A DNA stretch of 64,000 bases, taken from assembly GCA_965240325.2 (NCBI GenBank), contig OZ251248.1, positions 992,001 to 1,056,000 on the forward strand, in the 5' to 3' direction. Both the position numbers and the translations under genes were made by a program. This document shows positions 48,792 to 59,611 of the stretch, piece by piece (the first letter of the stretch is position 1; every line of letters begins with the position of its first letter). The notes below the pieces were generated by a model, which did not search any database, was not told the origin of the DNA, and worked only from the letters and a program-made list of their open reading frames with translations. The stretch is from Rebecca billardiae RCC1528 (Eukaryota; Haptophyta).

Positions 48792-50064
48792 ACACCTGCC
48801 GTGTGCGGCGCTGCGCACACTGCGCACACTGCGCACACTGCGCACACTGCGCGTCACCTGCGCGTGCCACGCGTGAGCGGCGTGTGTGCGCGCGCAGGCA
48901 GCCGGCAGGCAGCCCACACGCCTCCCACCCCCCCCACGCCCCCCCCCCCGCGCAGGCGTCCTGTACCTGCTGCTGCGCGTGCTGCTGCTGCAGCGGCACG
49001 ACTCTGCGTTCGCCCATGTCTCCGACCTCGGGCGGCTGCGCGCCGTGCGGCACGCGGGCGCGTACCTGGGGATGTATGGCGCGCTGCTCGGCGCGCTCGT
49101 GCTCGTGTACACGCTCAACGAGCGCGCGGCGGCGGCGGGGTGCGGCCGCGCGGCGGCGGGCGGCGCGGCGGCGGGCGGCGGCGCGGGCGCGGCGGGCGCG
49201 CGCGGCGGCGCGGCGGCCGCGGGCTCGGCGGCGCTCGGCGCGGCGGCGGAGGCGCTCGCGTCCGCGCGCGACGGCGCGGCGGCGCGCGCGGGGTGCGCGC
49301 GGCTGCGGCACGCGCTCGTCGCGCTCACCGCCGGCCGCCCCGCCCTCGCCTTCCTCGGCTGGGCGTACATCAACGCCGTGCCTTGCCTGCTGCTGCGCGG
49401 CTGCGCGGGCGCGCGCGCGCGCGCGCCCGCCGCGCGGGCGGCGGCGCGCTCGCGCTGAGCACGCTGCTGCTGCGCGGCGGCGGCGCGCGGCGCGGCGGCG
49501 CGGGCGCAAAGGGCGGCGGCGCGGGCGGCGGCGCCGCCGACGCCGACGGCTGCGCGGGCGCGGGCGCGGGCGCCTGCGCGGGCGCCGCCGGGCTGCGCCA
49601 GCCGCTGCTGCCGCCGCCGCAGCGCGGCGCGTGCGGCAGCGGCGCCGCCGCCGACTCGGCCGCCGCCGCCGCGCACGCGCCGCCGCCGCACGCGCCGCGC
49701 GCGCCCGTGCCGCCGGCCGAGCTGAGCGCCGCGCCCGCGTTCGGCGGCGTCGACCTCGAGGCCGCCGGCGGCGGCGGCCGCGCCGCCCTGCGCGCGTCGG
49801 TGCCGCAGCTCGCGGCCGCGTGGCCGCCGCGGCCCAACGCGCCGCCGGGCGGCGGCTCGGCGGCGCCGTCGCCGACCGAAGCGCAGACGCCCTCGCCGCC
49901 GCCCACGCCGCTGCGCGAGCCCGCCGCCGCCGGCCCGGCGTCCCCACCCGGCGTGGTGCAGCAGCTGCGGTACGAGCTGGTGTACGAGGCGATGGCGGGG
50001 ATCGGCGACGCGGCCAAGCTCGCGCTCGAGCACGCCAACGCGCGCAGGGGCGGCGGCGGCGCGC

Positions 50065-50096
<32 letters not shown>

Positions 50097-52420
50097 TACA
50101 CGCCGGCGGGCGCGCGCACGCCGCCGCGCGCCGCCGACGCGGGCGGCGCGGACGGCGGCGGCGGGCTGGGCGGCTACCTGGGCTGGGCGCTGCAGGGCGC
50201 GGCCGCGGCGGTGGGCGGCGGGCGCGCGCGCTCGCACTCGGGCGCGGACGAGTGGAGTGGTCGCTGGTCCGACGCGGGCGGCGGCGGCGGCGGCGGCGGC
50301 GGGCCCTGCGCTGCCGACGACGGCGGCGGCGCCGCCGCCGCCGCGGGCGCGGGCGCGGGCGACTCGGCCGCCGCGCCGCCGCGCGGCCGCGTGCGGCACT
50401 ACGCGCGCGCCGATTTCGAGGCGATCCGGCAGGCGTGCCGCATCGACGCGGCCGAGTACGCGCGCGCCTTCCCGCAGGCGCCCGAGGCGCTGCTCGGGCC
50501 GGACTGGCAGCGCAGGCTCGCGGAAAGCGTCTCTGAGGGCGCGAGTGGTGCGCGCCGAGCGCGCGCCGAGCGCACGCGCGCCGAGCGCGGAGCGCGCGCG
50601 CCGCGCGCGCGCCGCGCCGCGCGCGCGCCGAGCGGCACGTGGCGGCGGGTCTGACGCCGCCCCTGCGTGGCTGCGCGCGCGCGACGCGCGCAGGCTGCTT
50701 CTTCTACCGCGTGCGCCACGCCGACGGCTCGGACACCGGCTTCCTCGTCAAGCAGATCACGCCGGCTGAGAAGCGCGCGCTGCTGCGCATGCTGCCGGCA
50801 TACCGGGCGCACGTGTGCGCGCGGATGGGGCGCACGCTGCTGCACTACTACGGGTGCCACTCGGTCAGGCTACGGTGCGTGCGCGCGCGCCGGGGGGCAG
50901 GGGCGCCGCTGCCGCCGCTGCCGCTGCTGCCGCCGCCGGCTGCTGCTGCTGCTGCTGCTGCTGCCGCAGCGCGGTGGGAGCCATCACAACGCGCGCGCGC
51001 AACACACACGCGCGCGCGCACACGCACACGCACACGCACACGCACACGCACACGCACAACGCAAAGGGTGGCGATGGGGTGACTCCTGCGCGCACCCCGC
51101 CGCCCCCCTCGCCCCGCCCCTCGCAGCTGGGTGGCCTCCGTGCGCGTGTACTTCGTCGTGATGCGCAACTTCGTCCCCGTGGCACCGCACCTCGTCTTTG
51201 ACCTCAAGGGCGCCACCGCCAACCGCAGAGCCCTCGCCTCGTCCTCGCTGTTCCGGCTCGACTCGAGCGGCGGAAGGGCGGCCGCCGCGGACGGGGCGGG
51301 CGCGGCGGGCGCGGGCGAGGGGCGCGGCGTGGGCGGGTGCGGCGGCGCGCACGCCGCGCCGCCGGGCGGCTCGGCCGAGCCCTCCGCCCTCCTCGCCTCC
51401 GCCGCGTCTGTCGCGCCCTTCTTCCGAAGGTCGGAGCGAACTCGCATGGGCCGGTCCAAGTACGGCACGCTGCGTGACTGGGAGTGGCTGGACGTGGCGA
51501 TGGCGGCGGAGCTGCCGGCGGAGGAGCAGCTGCGGCTGGCGGAGACGCTCGAGGCGGACTGCGCGATGCTTGCCGGCCAGCGCGCCATCGACTATTCGCT
51601 CCTCGTCGCCGTCGCGCGCGTGGCGGACGCGGCGCGGCCGCGCGCCGCCGCGGCCGGCGCGGCCGGCGGCGGCGGCGGCGGCGGCGCGCTGAGCGGCGCG
51701 CACTACGGGGGCGGCGGCGGCGGGTGCAGCGCGCCGCCGACCATCTCCGCCACGCGCCGCCTCCCCGCCGCGCCCGGCGGCCCCTCCTCCGCCGCCGCCT
51801 CCGCCGCCCTCGACCCCATCGAGAAGGCGCGCGTGCTGCGGCGGCTGCAGGCGGCCGGCGGCATCATTTCGCGCGACCGCCAAAAGGTCTACTTTGTCGG
51901 GATGATCGATGCGCTGAGCACGCACTCGGTGGGCTGGGTGCTGCAGGCGCAGGCGCTGCGCGCGCTGTACACGGCGGCGTGCCGCCCCGCCGCCGCCGAC
52001 GGCATCACCGCCATGGCGCCGCACGCCTACGCGGAGCGGCTCGTCGCCTTTGTCGTCTCAGAGGTGCTCGCGCCCGAGTCGGAGCCGGCGCGCGCGCTGC
52101 GCGCGCGGCACGCGCGCGCGGTCGCGCGCTGGGCGCACCTGTGGGCGCGGCGGCGGCACGGGCTGCTGAGGGAGCGGATCGAGGCGGAGCGCGCCGACCT
52201 GACGATGCGCATCGCCGAGCTCGAGGGACTCATCCTCGAGCGGCTGCACGGCGGCGGCGGCGGCGGCGGCGGGAGCGGCGGCGGCGCGCCGCCGGGCGCG
52301 ATAGCGTCGCTGCACGCGGCGGCGCCGGGCGGCGGCGGCGGCTCGGCGGGCGGCGGCGGGCCGAGCGCGATGGCGCACCACGCGACGCCCGCGCTGCAGC
52401 ACCGCACCGGCTCGGGCTGA
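47243..52420 (+). CDS. seven-TM (GPCR-like) phosphatidylinositol phosphate kinase
   Basis: A membrane-bound PIP kinase making PIP2-type lipids. Exons: 47243-47798, 48956-50547, 50694-50874, 51127-52420. The first about 340 residues hold about seven hydrophobic helices (LLVAYWAAASLVAGCLFLCC to LAFLGWAYINAVPCLLL), with the exon 1/2 junction inside the fifth. A disordered Gly/Ala/Pro linker follows, then the kinase: YARADFEAIRQACRID, a lobe spanning GCFFYRVRHADGSDTGFLVK, RTLLHYYGCHSVRL, VFDLKGATANR, RAIDYSLLVAVARV, YFVGMIDALST and the activation-loop APHAYAERLVAF. Exon 2 as written is 2 nt out of frame: the TM frame stops at 49458 just after a (GC)n run near 49407-49426, and one GC less would restore about 1206 residues. 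Intron 1 is a tandem array copying the end of exon 1. GPCR-PIPKs are known in oomycetes and Dictyostelium. Confidence 0.82.
47764..48812 (+). repeat. tandem array of exon 1 end plus 5' splice site plus (TG)n
   Basis: Thirteen copies at 78-91-bp spacing. Each has CCTGCCGTGTGCGGCGCTG, then TACACGGTCGGAGGTGTGTAG, then CCTC and a (TG)n run of variable length ending GGACAC. Copy 1 (47768-47803) is the end of coding exon 1 and its donor (GGAG/GTGTGTAG). Copies 2-12 are inside intron 1, and copy 13 (about 48790) is truncated and followed by four to five CTGCGCACA repeats. Unit length differs only through the TG number. Each intronic unit carries the same potential donor site, but a stop (TAG) follows directly in the exon frame. 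Confidence 0.95.
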
Positions 52421-52802
52421 CGGCCGACTCGGGCCCAGACGAGCCACTGGGCGCCGCCGGGCGCGCGCGTGGCTGCTGCTCAGGCTGCAGCGGCGGCGGC
52501 AGCCTCTCGGAAGCCACTACTCAGCAGCAGCGCAGCAGCCGCTCGGGCGGCATCGTCAGCAGTGGCGCGCCGCGGCGGCCGCCTATATATACTGCGCGCG
52601 ACGATGACTGCGCTCTTTCGTTCGCTCTATATCTCGATCTTATCGATCTGCTGCTGCTCAGCATCTGCTCTAGATGCTGCTGATCGTCGCGATGATGATG
52701 ATATCGATATACGCGCGCGTGCTCACTGCTCTAGAGCGCACTACCAGGGATCACCAGCAGTCACTGCAGTCGTCAGCGATATGATATGGAGCGATATCGT
52801 CG
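52421..52802. other. short convergent spacer
   Basis: A 382-bp spacer shared by the 3' ends of the PIP kinase and the TORTIFOLIA1-like gene. It contains lower-GC TATATATA and GATGATGATGATATCG words that may serve 3' processing. No gene is seen. Confidence 0.6.
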
Positions 52803-54350
52803 TCACGGCCGGCCGCGCAGCCCGTTGCCGGCCGCGCGCGCGGCCGCGGGCGTGTGCCCCGCCGCGCCGCCCGCGTCCGCCTGGCCGGCGCGCGCGTTGG
52901 CCGCGCCGAAGGTCACCTCCTTGGCGCGCACCGCCTGCCACTGCCGCGCCTCCGCACCGCCGCGCGCCGGCTCGCGCCGCGGCTGCCCGCGGCTGAGCCC
53001 GGCCGACGAGACGGCACGCACCGCCGCCCGGCCACCGCCGCCGCCCGGCGGCGGCGCGCGCTGCGCCGGCGCGGCCGCGGCGGCCACGGCCTCGAGCTGC
53101 GCGGCGCGCTCGTGCGCGCGCGCGCACGCGGCGCGCACGTCGTCGAGCTCGGCGTCCGCGTCGGCCAGCGCCGCGCGCGCCGCCGCGCCGCTCGCCTGCG
53201 CGGCGCCCAGCTCGGCGCGCAGCGCGGCCGCTTCGGCCGCCCTCCGGCGCAGCGCGCCCTCCGCGCGCGCCCTGCGGCGCGCACACACACACACGCACAC
53301 ACACACACACACATACGCGCGGCGCGGCGCGGCGAGCGGACGGCCGGCGCACGATGGCGGTGGCGCGCGCGCGCACGGGGGGCGTGAGGGCGCGTGCGCG
53401 CGCGGCGCGGCAGGGCGCGCGCGCGGCGCGCGCGCGCACCGCGCCGCCTCCTCCGCCGCCACCGACTCGGCCGCCGCCGCCGCCGCCACCTCCGCCGCCG
53501 CGGCCGCGACCGCGTGCCGCGCCGCCGCCGCGTCGGCCGCGGCGGCCGCGTCGGCGCGCGCGCGCTCGAGCTCGGCGGCGACGGCATCGGCGCGCGCCGC
53601 GGCGGCGCCGAGCTCCTTCGCCGCCTGCGCCGCCTCCGCCTCCGCGCGCGCGCGCTCGCCGTCCAGCGCCGCGCCCGCCTCCGCCGCCGCGCGCCGCGCC
53701 GCGTCCGCGTCCGCGCGCGCGCCGTCCGCGCGCGCGCGCGCGTCCGCGAGCGCGGCGCCGAGGCGCGCGGCGTCGGCGTCGGCGGCGTCGCGCGCGGCGC
53801 ACGCGTCGCCACGCTCCGCGCCCGCGCGCGCCGTCGCCGCGCGCGCCTCGCGCAGCGCCGCGGCCGCACCCTCGGCCGCCGCGGCCGCCGCCGCCTCGGC
53901 CGCGGCCGCGGCCGCGGCCGCCGCGCCGCCGTCCGCGTCGGCGAGCGCGGCGCGCAGCGCGGCCTCGCGCGCGGCCGCGTGGGCGGCGCGCGCGCGCGCG
54001 TCGGCGTCGGCGCGCGACGCTTCGGCGCGCGCCTCGCGCAGCGCCGCCGCCGCCGCCTCCGCCTCCGCGCGGCCGCGCGCGCCCGCCTCCGCCGTGGCCG
54101 CGTCGGCGGCGGCCGCGGCCGCCGCGGCCGCCGCCTCGGCCGCGTCGGCGCGCGCGGCCGCGTCGGCGAGCTGCGCGCGCGCGTCGCGCAGCGCGGCCTC
54201 GTGCGCGCGCGCCGCGCCGGAGGCGTGGTCCGCCGCCGCGCGCGCGCCCTCCGCCGCGCGCGCCTCCGCCGCCGCGGCCGCGGCCGCCGCGCCGCCGTCC
54301 GCGTCGGCGAGCGCGGCGCGCAGCGCGGCCGCGGCCGCGCGCTCGGCGGC

Positions 54351-54382
<32 letters not shown>

Positions 54383-54985
54383 CCGCGTCGCGCGCGCGCG
54401 CGTCCGCGCGCACGTGCGCCGCCTCCGCGCCCTCCGCGCGCGCCGCCTCCTCCGCCGCGCGCGCCAGGGCCGCCTCGGCGCGCGCGGCCGCCGCGGCCGC
54501 GTCCGCGCGCGCCACCGCCTCCGCCGCCGCAGCCTCCGCCGCCGCGGCCGCGCCGCGCGCGTGCGCGTGCGCGCGCGCGCGCTCGGCGCCGAGCTGCGCG
54601 TGTGCCGCCTCGAGCGCGGCCTGGGTGCCGTCGAGCTGCGCGCGCGCCGCCGCCAGCGCCGCTTCGAGCTCGGCGCCGCGCGCGCGCGCCGCGCGCAGCT
54701 CGGCAGCGGCGGCCGCCGCCGACGCGGCCGCCTCGGCCGCGGGCGGCTGCGGCGGCGGCGCGGCGCGCGCGGCCGCGGGCTCGGCGGCGGCGGGCCGGGC
54801 GCGCGGCTCAGCCGCCGCCTCCGCCTCCTCCGCCTCCTCCGCCTCGTCGCCGCCCAGGCTGCTGCTGGGCGGTGAGCTCAGGGTGCGCTCCAGCGCGAGG
54901 GGCGCGCACCCGTCGTCGACGTCGCTGCCGCCGCCCGCGTCGGCGGCGCGCGGCCGCGGCGGCGCGGCGGCGGCGGCGGCGTTGG

Positions 54986-55024
<39 letters not shown>

Positions 55025-55596
55025 CGATGAAGGCAAAGCCGTGCGTGCGCGGGCGTTGCGCGCTCTCGGCCGGGCCGCCGGGCTGCTGCGCGTACCGCAG
55101 GTTGGGCGGCGCGCCACGCGCGCCGCCGCCCGTGCGCACCGCGGGCAGCGGCGGCGGCGGCTGCGGTGCCGGCGGCGGCGGCTGCGGTGCCGGCGGCGGC
55201 GGCGGCGCGGCGCCGTGCGGCGCGGCGGCCGCGGCGGGCGGCGGCGGCGCGGGCGCTGCGCGCGCGCGGCCGTCGGCAGTGTCGCCGCGCGCGTCGAGCA
55301 GCGCGGCCGCGTGCGCGGAGGCCCAGACCCCGCCGCCCTCCGCACCGTCCACGCCGCCGCCGCCGCCCGCCGCGCCGCCGTCCGCGCGCCCGCGCCACTG
55401 CCGCCGCATGAGCGGACCGTCCGAAAGGCGGCGCGGGCGCGGCCGCCACGCGCCGGCGCGCGGCGGCGGGAGCTCGGCGACGACCGAGGCGTTGAGTGCG
55501 TCCGCGTCGGGCGCGTGCTCCTCCGCGCCCTCCGCCGCGCCGCCCGCCCACGCCGCCGCCGCGGCCGATTCGCCGCCGCCGCCCCACGCGTCGCGA

Positions 55597-55660
<64 letters not shown>

Positions 55661-57251
55661 CGGTGGCGTCGCTCGGCCGGCGCGCGCCGTGCACGCGCGG
55701 GTCGTACTCCGCGCGCCACGCGCGCGGCGGCGCCGCCTCGGCGTGTCGCCTCGCCGCGCGCGCGCCGCCGCCACCGCCATCGTCGTCGTCGTCGTCGGCC
55801 GAGCTGCCGCCGTCGGCCGCGGCGGCGGCGGCGGCGGCGCGCGCTCGCTCGCGAGGCGGCGCGCGCGGCTCGGCGAGTAGCGCGCGCGAGTTGTGCGGCC
55901 GCGCGCCGTAGAGGCGCTCCGCCGCCCACGCGGCGAGCTCGGCCTCCGCGTCCTCCCGCCCCGCGCCGCCGCGCCGCCCGTCCGCCGCCGAGTCGGAGCG
56001 CGCGGTGAGCGGCGGCGGCGGCGGCTGCGGCTGCGCCGCGTGCGGCGTGTGGGGCGGCGGCGGCGGCAGTGGCGGCGGCGGCGGCAGTGGCGGCGGCGGC
56101 GGCGGGTCCTTGGCGCGGACCTGCCACTCGGCGGCGCGCTCGGCGCCGCCGGCCACCGCGGCCTGCCGGTCGCGCCGGATCCGCTCGCGCATCGCCGCCG
56201 CCGCCGCCGCCGACGTGCCGCCAGCGCCGCCGCCGGCGGCGCGCGCGGCGGCGGCGGCGGCGCCGCCGCCGCCAGCGCCGGCGGCGCGCGCGCCCGGCGG
56301 CGCGCCGGCCGGCGGCGCGGGCGGCGCCGCGGCGTCGACGGCGGCGCGCGCGTCGGCGAGCGCGCGCGCCGCGGCGGCGCGCACTGCGCTCGACGGGTCC
56401 GCCTGGCGCAGCGCCTGCAGCGCGCCGAGCAGCCTCCCCTGCTGCGCGGCGAGCACGCGCGCGTGACAGACCAGCGCGGTCGCGATCGCCTCCGCCGCCG
56501 CCTTCCGCGTGGTGAAGTCAGCGGCGGCGCACGCGGCGAGGAGCGGCGGGGCGAAGGAGGGCGCGTACGGGCGGGCGGCGGGGCCCGAGGCCTGCAGGAA
56601 CGCGCCGCTCGCGCCGAGCAGCGCGGGCTGCGCGCCCAGCGTGCCGTTGTGCAGCAGACGGACCAGAACTGCATGGAGGCGCGCCGCGACGTCGTCGCCG
56701 AGCGGCCCGCACGCGCGCAGCGCGGCGGCGAGGCACGCGGCGGCGGTGGCCTGCTGCGCCTCGGCCTGCTCGGGGAGCAGCGCGAGCAGCGGCTTGAGGA
56801 AGTGCGCGGCCGACTCGACGTGCGGCAGCAGCGCGCACACGAGCTCGCCGACCGCGCGCGCGCACGCGTCGCGCAGCTCGCGGCCCGCACTCCCGTCGCG
56901 CACGTGCGCGAGGATGGCGGCGATGGCGCGCGGGAGGTGCGGGGCGAGCGCGGCGGGGTGGTGCGCCGCGAGCACGACGAGCAGCCGCACCGAGTCGCGC
57001 CGCGCGAGCTGCGCGTGGTGGCGGTTCGTCTTGGTGAGAACTTCGACAAAGATTCCGAGCTCGTCCGGCGCCGCCGCCTCGGCGAGCGCGGCGAGCTCGG
57101 CGTACGCGACGGGCTGCGTGTCGCGGCCCTCGAGGCGGGAGAGCGCGGCGAGCAGGCGCGGGCGCAGCCCGCCGCCGACGCCGCTGCCGCCGCTCGCCGT
57201 CGACGCCGCCGAGGTGGGGCGCGACCGTTGCGGCGGGCCCGGGATGGCCAT
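52803..57251 (-). CDS. TORTIFOLIA1/SPIRAL2-like microtubule-associated protein with very long Ala-rich coiled coil
   Basis: Exons 57251-53440 and 53271-52803 join in phase (donor GTGCGCG, acceptor CCGCAG), 1426 residues. The 168-bp intron is a multiple of three and contains a (GT)n run. Residues about 20-310 are HEAT/TOG-type helical repeats (LAALAEAAAPDELGIFVEVL, HLPRAIAAILAHVRDGS, FTTRKAAAEAIATALV), the N-terminal arrangement of plant TORTIFOLIA1/SPR2 proteins that bind microtubule lattices and minus ends. A Gly/Pro-rich disordered middle follows. The last about 600 residues are almost entirely Ala/Arg/Glu/Asp in heptad-like order (for example RAEAEAAQAAKELGAAAARA), a very long coiled coil, and end in a basic Gly/Ala peptide. 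The start at 57251 is preferred because the upstream frame is leader shared with the divergent neighbour. Family assignment rests on the HEAT block and is moderately sure. Confidence 0.72.
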
Positions 57252-57440
57252 CGTCCCTGCCGCCTGCCGTCGCGACTGCCCAGTGGCGGAAGTTGGAGAG
57301 CTGCGCCGGACCGCTGCCGGGAAAGGAGTCCGGGCGGCACCGGCACGGCTTTCAAACCCGTCCGCTTGGAGCCGAAACGGCGCGCAATACTTCGTCCCAC
57401 CCCGATCCTCCTCGCGAGCAGCCGCGGGCGCGGACGGACG
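57252..57440. promoter_or_regulatory. shared intergenic promoter, TORTIFOLIA1-like / uncharacterised gene
   Basis: 189 bp lie between the divergent start codons. No TATA box is seen. It contains GGAGTCCGGGCGG near 57327, again the inverse CCCGGAC motif. Confidence 0.55.
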
Positions 57441-59037
57441 ATGGAGTCGAGCTGGGGCTGGACGCCGACGCGCAGGCCGGTGGAGCCGTCGATGAAGGAC
57501 ATCCTCGCCTTCGGCCCGCACGCGCACGCCGCCGCCGCCGACCCCGCCCACCCCGCCGCCGCGTGGCAGACCGAGACGCGCGCGCAATTTGCCTACGTGG
57601 CGGCGGGCGGGGCGCTCGTGCCCGTCGCGTACGCGGTGCCGTACGCGGTGCCGCACGCGGGGGCGTACGCTGGCGGCGTGCGCATGCACGACGGCGGCGC
57701 GTACGCCCACGCCGACTGGGCGGACTGGCAGCAGCAGCAGCAGCAGCAGCAGCGGCAGCAGCAGCAGGCGGCCGCGGCCGGCTCGCTCGACGGCCGCGCG
57801 ACGAGACAGACGTTCGAGGGCGGCGCCGCCGAGGGCGGCGTGGGCACGCCGCGCGGCGGCGGCGCGCGCGCGCGCCCCGGCAGCGCGACCGCCCGCGGCA
57901 CCGACGCGGGAGAGCCGACGCGGACGCCAGTCGCCGCCCTTGCGCGCGCGCACTCGGACCAGGGGATCGCGCCGCGCGGCCGCGGCGGCGGCGGCGGGGG
58001 CGCGGCTCGCGGGCTCGGGCTGGACGGCTCGGGCGCGGCGTCCGAGCCCGAGGCCGACGGGCTGCGCCGCCGGCCGGCGTCCGCGCGCGACCTCACCGCC
58101 GCGCGCGCAGAGGCGGCGCGGCGCGCGCGCGCGTCGAGCGCCGCCTCCGCCGCCTCGCGGCTGAGCAATGCCGAGCGCCCGCCGTGGCGCGTGCCCGGCG
58201 TGGCGTCGAGCTGCCCCAGCGCGCGCCGGCGCGCCGCGCTCGCCGAGCTCGAGAACGTCAAGGTGCGCGCGCGCGCCCGCGCCGGCGCGTGCGCGCCGCC
58301 AGCGCTCACGCGCGCGCGCGCGCCTCCTCCGCCGCCGCCGCGCGCCACCGCGCGCGATGCGATGCGCCGCGCGCCGCACGCAGCTGGCGGCGGAGGAGGC
58401 GCGGCGCGCGTCGGCCAAGCGCGCGCCGCTCTCGCCCGCCAAGCGCGGCGCGCGGTTCGACTACGACTCGGTCGAGACCACCAGCCGCGAGATCGGCATC
58501 TCGCAGCGCGAGCTCGGCGCGAGCTCGCAGCCGCGCGAGATTGCGATCTCGGCGCGCGAGGCAGACGACGCCGCGCGCCGCGCCGCCGCCGCCGCCGGCC
58601 GCGCGACGGAGCGCGAGCGCGAGGGCGGCGCGGCGGCGGCGATGCGCGGTGGCGCGCAGGCGCATGCCGAGCAGCGGCGGGGCGCCGCCGCTGTGGCCGG
58701 CGGCTGGGTGGCGGCGGCGGGCGCCGACGCGGACGGCGCGCGCGCGCGCGGCGGCGCGCGCGCCGCCTGGCCCGCCGCCGCCACCGACGCGGCCGCGGCG
58801 AGTGGCGCCGGCCCGTTCGGCGCGGGCGGCGGCGGCGGCTCGCCGACCTCCGTCGCGTACCGCTACGCGCCCTTCGAGCCGCCGCCGCCGCAGCTCCTCG
58901 ACCCGCGCAGCTACCGCGGCCTGCCGCCGCCCGCGCTGCATCAGATACCGGCAGCGGGCGTGCCCTCGCGCCGGGTGGACAACTTCGCGCCGCCCGACGA
59001 GGGGTGGGGCTGGGAGCACGCGGCGGGCGTGTACTGA
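57441..59037 (+). CDS. uncharacterised low-complexity protein
   Basis: Exons 57441-58262 and 58384-59037, with donor GTGCGCG after ELENVK and acceptor GCAG before LAAEEARRAS, giving 491 residues. No known domain was recognised. The N-terminus (MESSWGWTPTRRPVEPSMKD) is well structured by composition. It is followed by an alternating YAVPYAVPHAGAYAGG stretch, a Gln run and Ser/Arg/Ala-rich disorder. The most gene-like part spans the splice and continues SVETTSREIGISQRELGASS, with repeated SREI/PREIAISARE units. The C-terminus is Pro/Tyr-rich and ends DEGWGWEHAAGVY, whose WGW echoes the N-terminal WGW. The shared promoter with a microtubule-associated protein hints at, but does not show, a cytoskeletal role. 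Confidence 0.65.
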
Positions 59038-59611
59038 TTCGGCGCGCGGAACCCCCCGTTTCGCCGCCGGACCGGAGCAGCGGGGCATCGGGGGCGGCGG
59101 CGGGCGCGCTGGGCGTGGCTGGCGCTGCGCTGCCGCCCGATCCGGAGCAGGACAGGCGGCGGCGGGGGCGGGCGGGTCCGGAGAACGGACCGTTGTGCCG
59201 GGCGCAGTGGAGCCCTTCGGCTGGACGAGTCGGCACCTGCGCGCGCGCCGTGCACGTGAGCGCGGGCTACGCGCACAGCAGCCGCCCGGCTCGGCCGCTG
59301 GCGGTGGTGGCCGTGGACCGTCTGGGAGTGGCGTGGAACGGGACGCGATGCGGCCCGGATGGGCGGCGGCACTCAGTGCGTCACTCACTCTGTCTCTCGG
59401 GCGTGGGTCCGCGTCGCCACAGAATCGGTCAGTGACTCCGGCGTGTCGCGGGGCCACGGCGTGACGGTGATGACCCACTGACTGACTGAGCCGAGAGCCG
59501 GCTCTACAGCCAGCGAGTATGGTACCGCATGACGTTGGGCACCTGTGTCCGTGCGCATGATTGTGTCATTTGTGTCCGGTGTGTCGTTCACTTTTGAAGT
59601 TGTCGCTGCGG
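59038..59611. other. intergenic upstream of the RCC1 gene
   Basis: A 574-bp spacer between two same-strand genes. Frames are short or Arg-rich shadows. The 3' end of the upstream gene and the RCC1 promoter must lie here. GC falls after about 59400. Confidence 0.5.

Noticed and set aside
47562-50399. Long minus-strand frames rich in His-Thr repeats
   Set aside because: They read through the (TG)n intron array and antisense of the PIP kinase; they are repeat artefacts.
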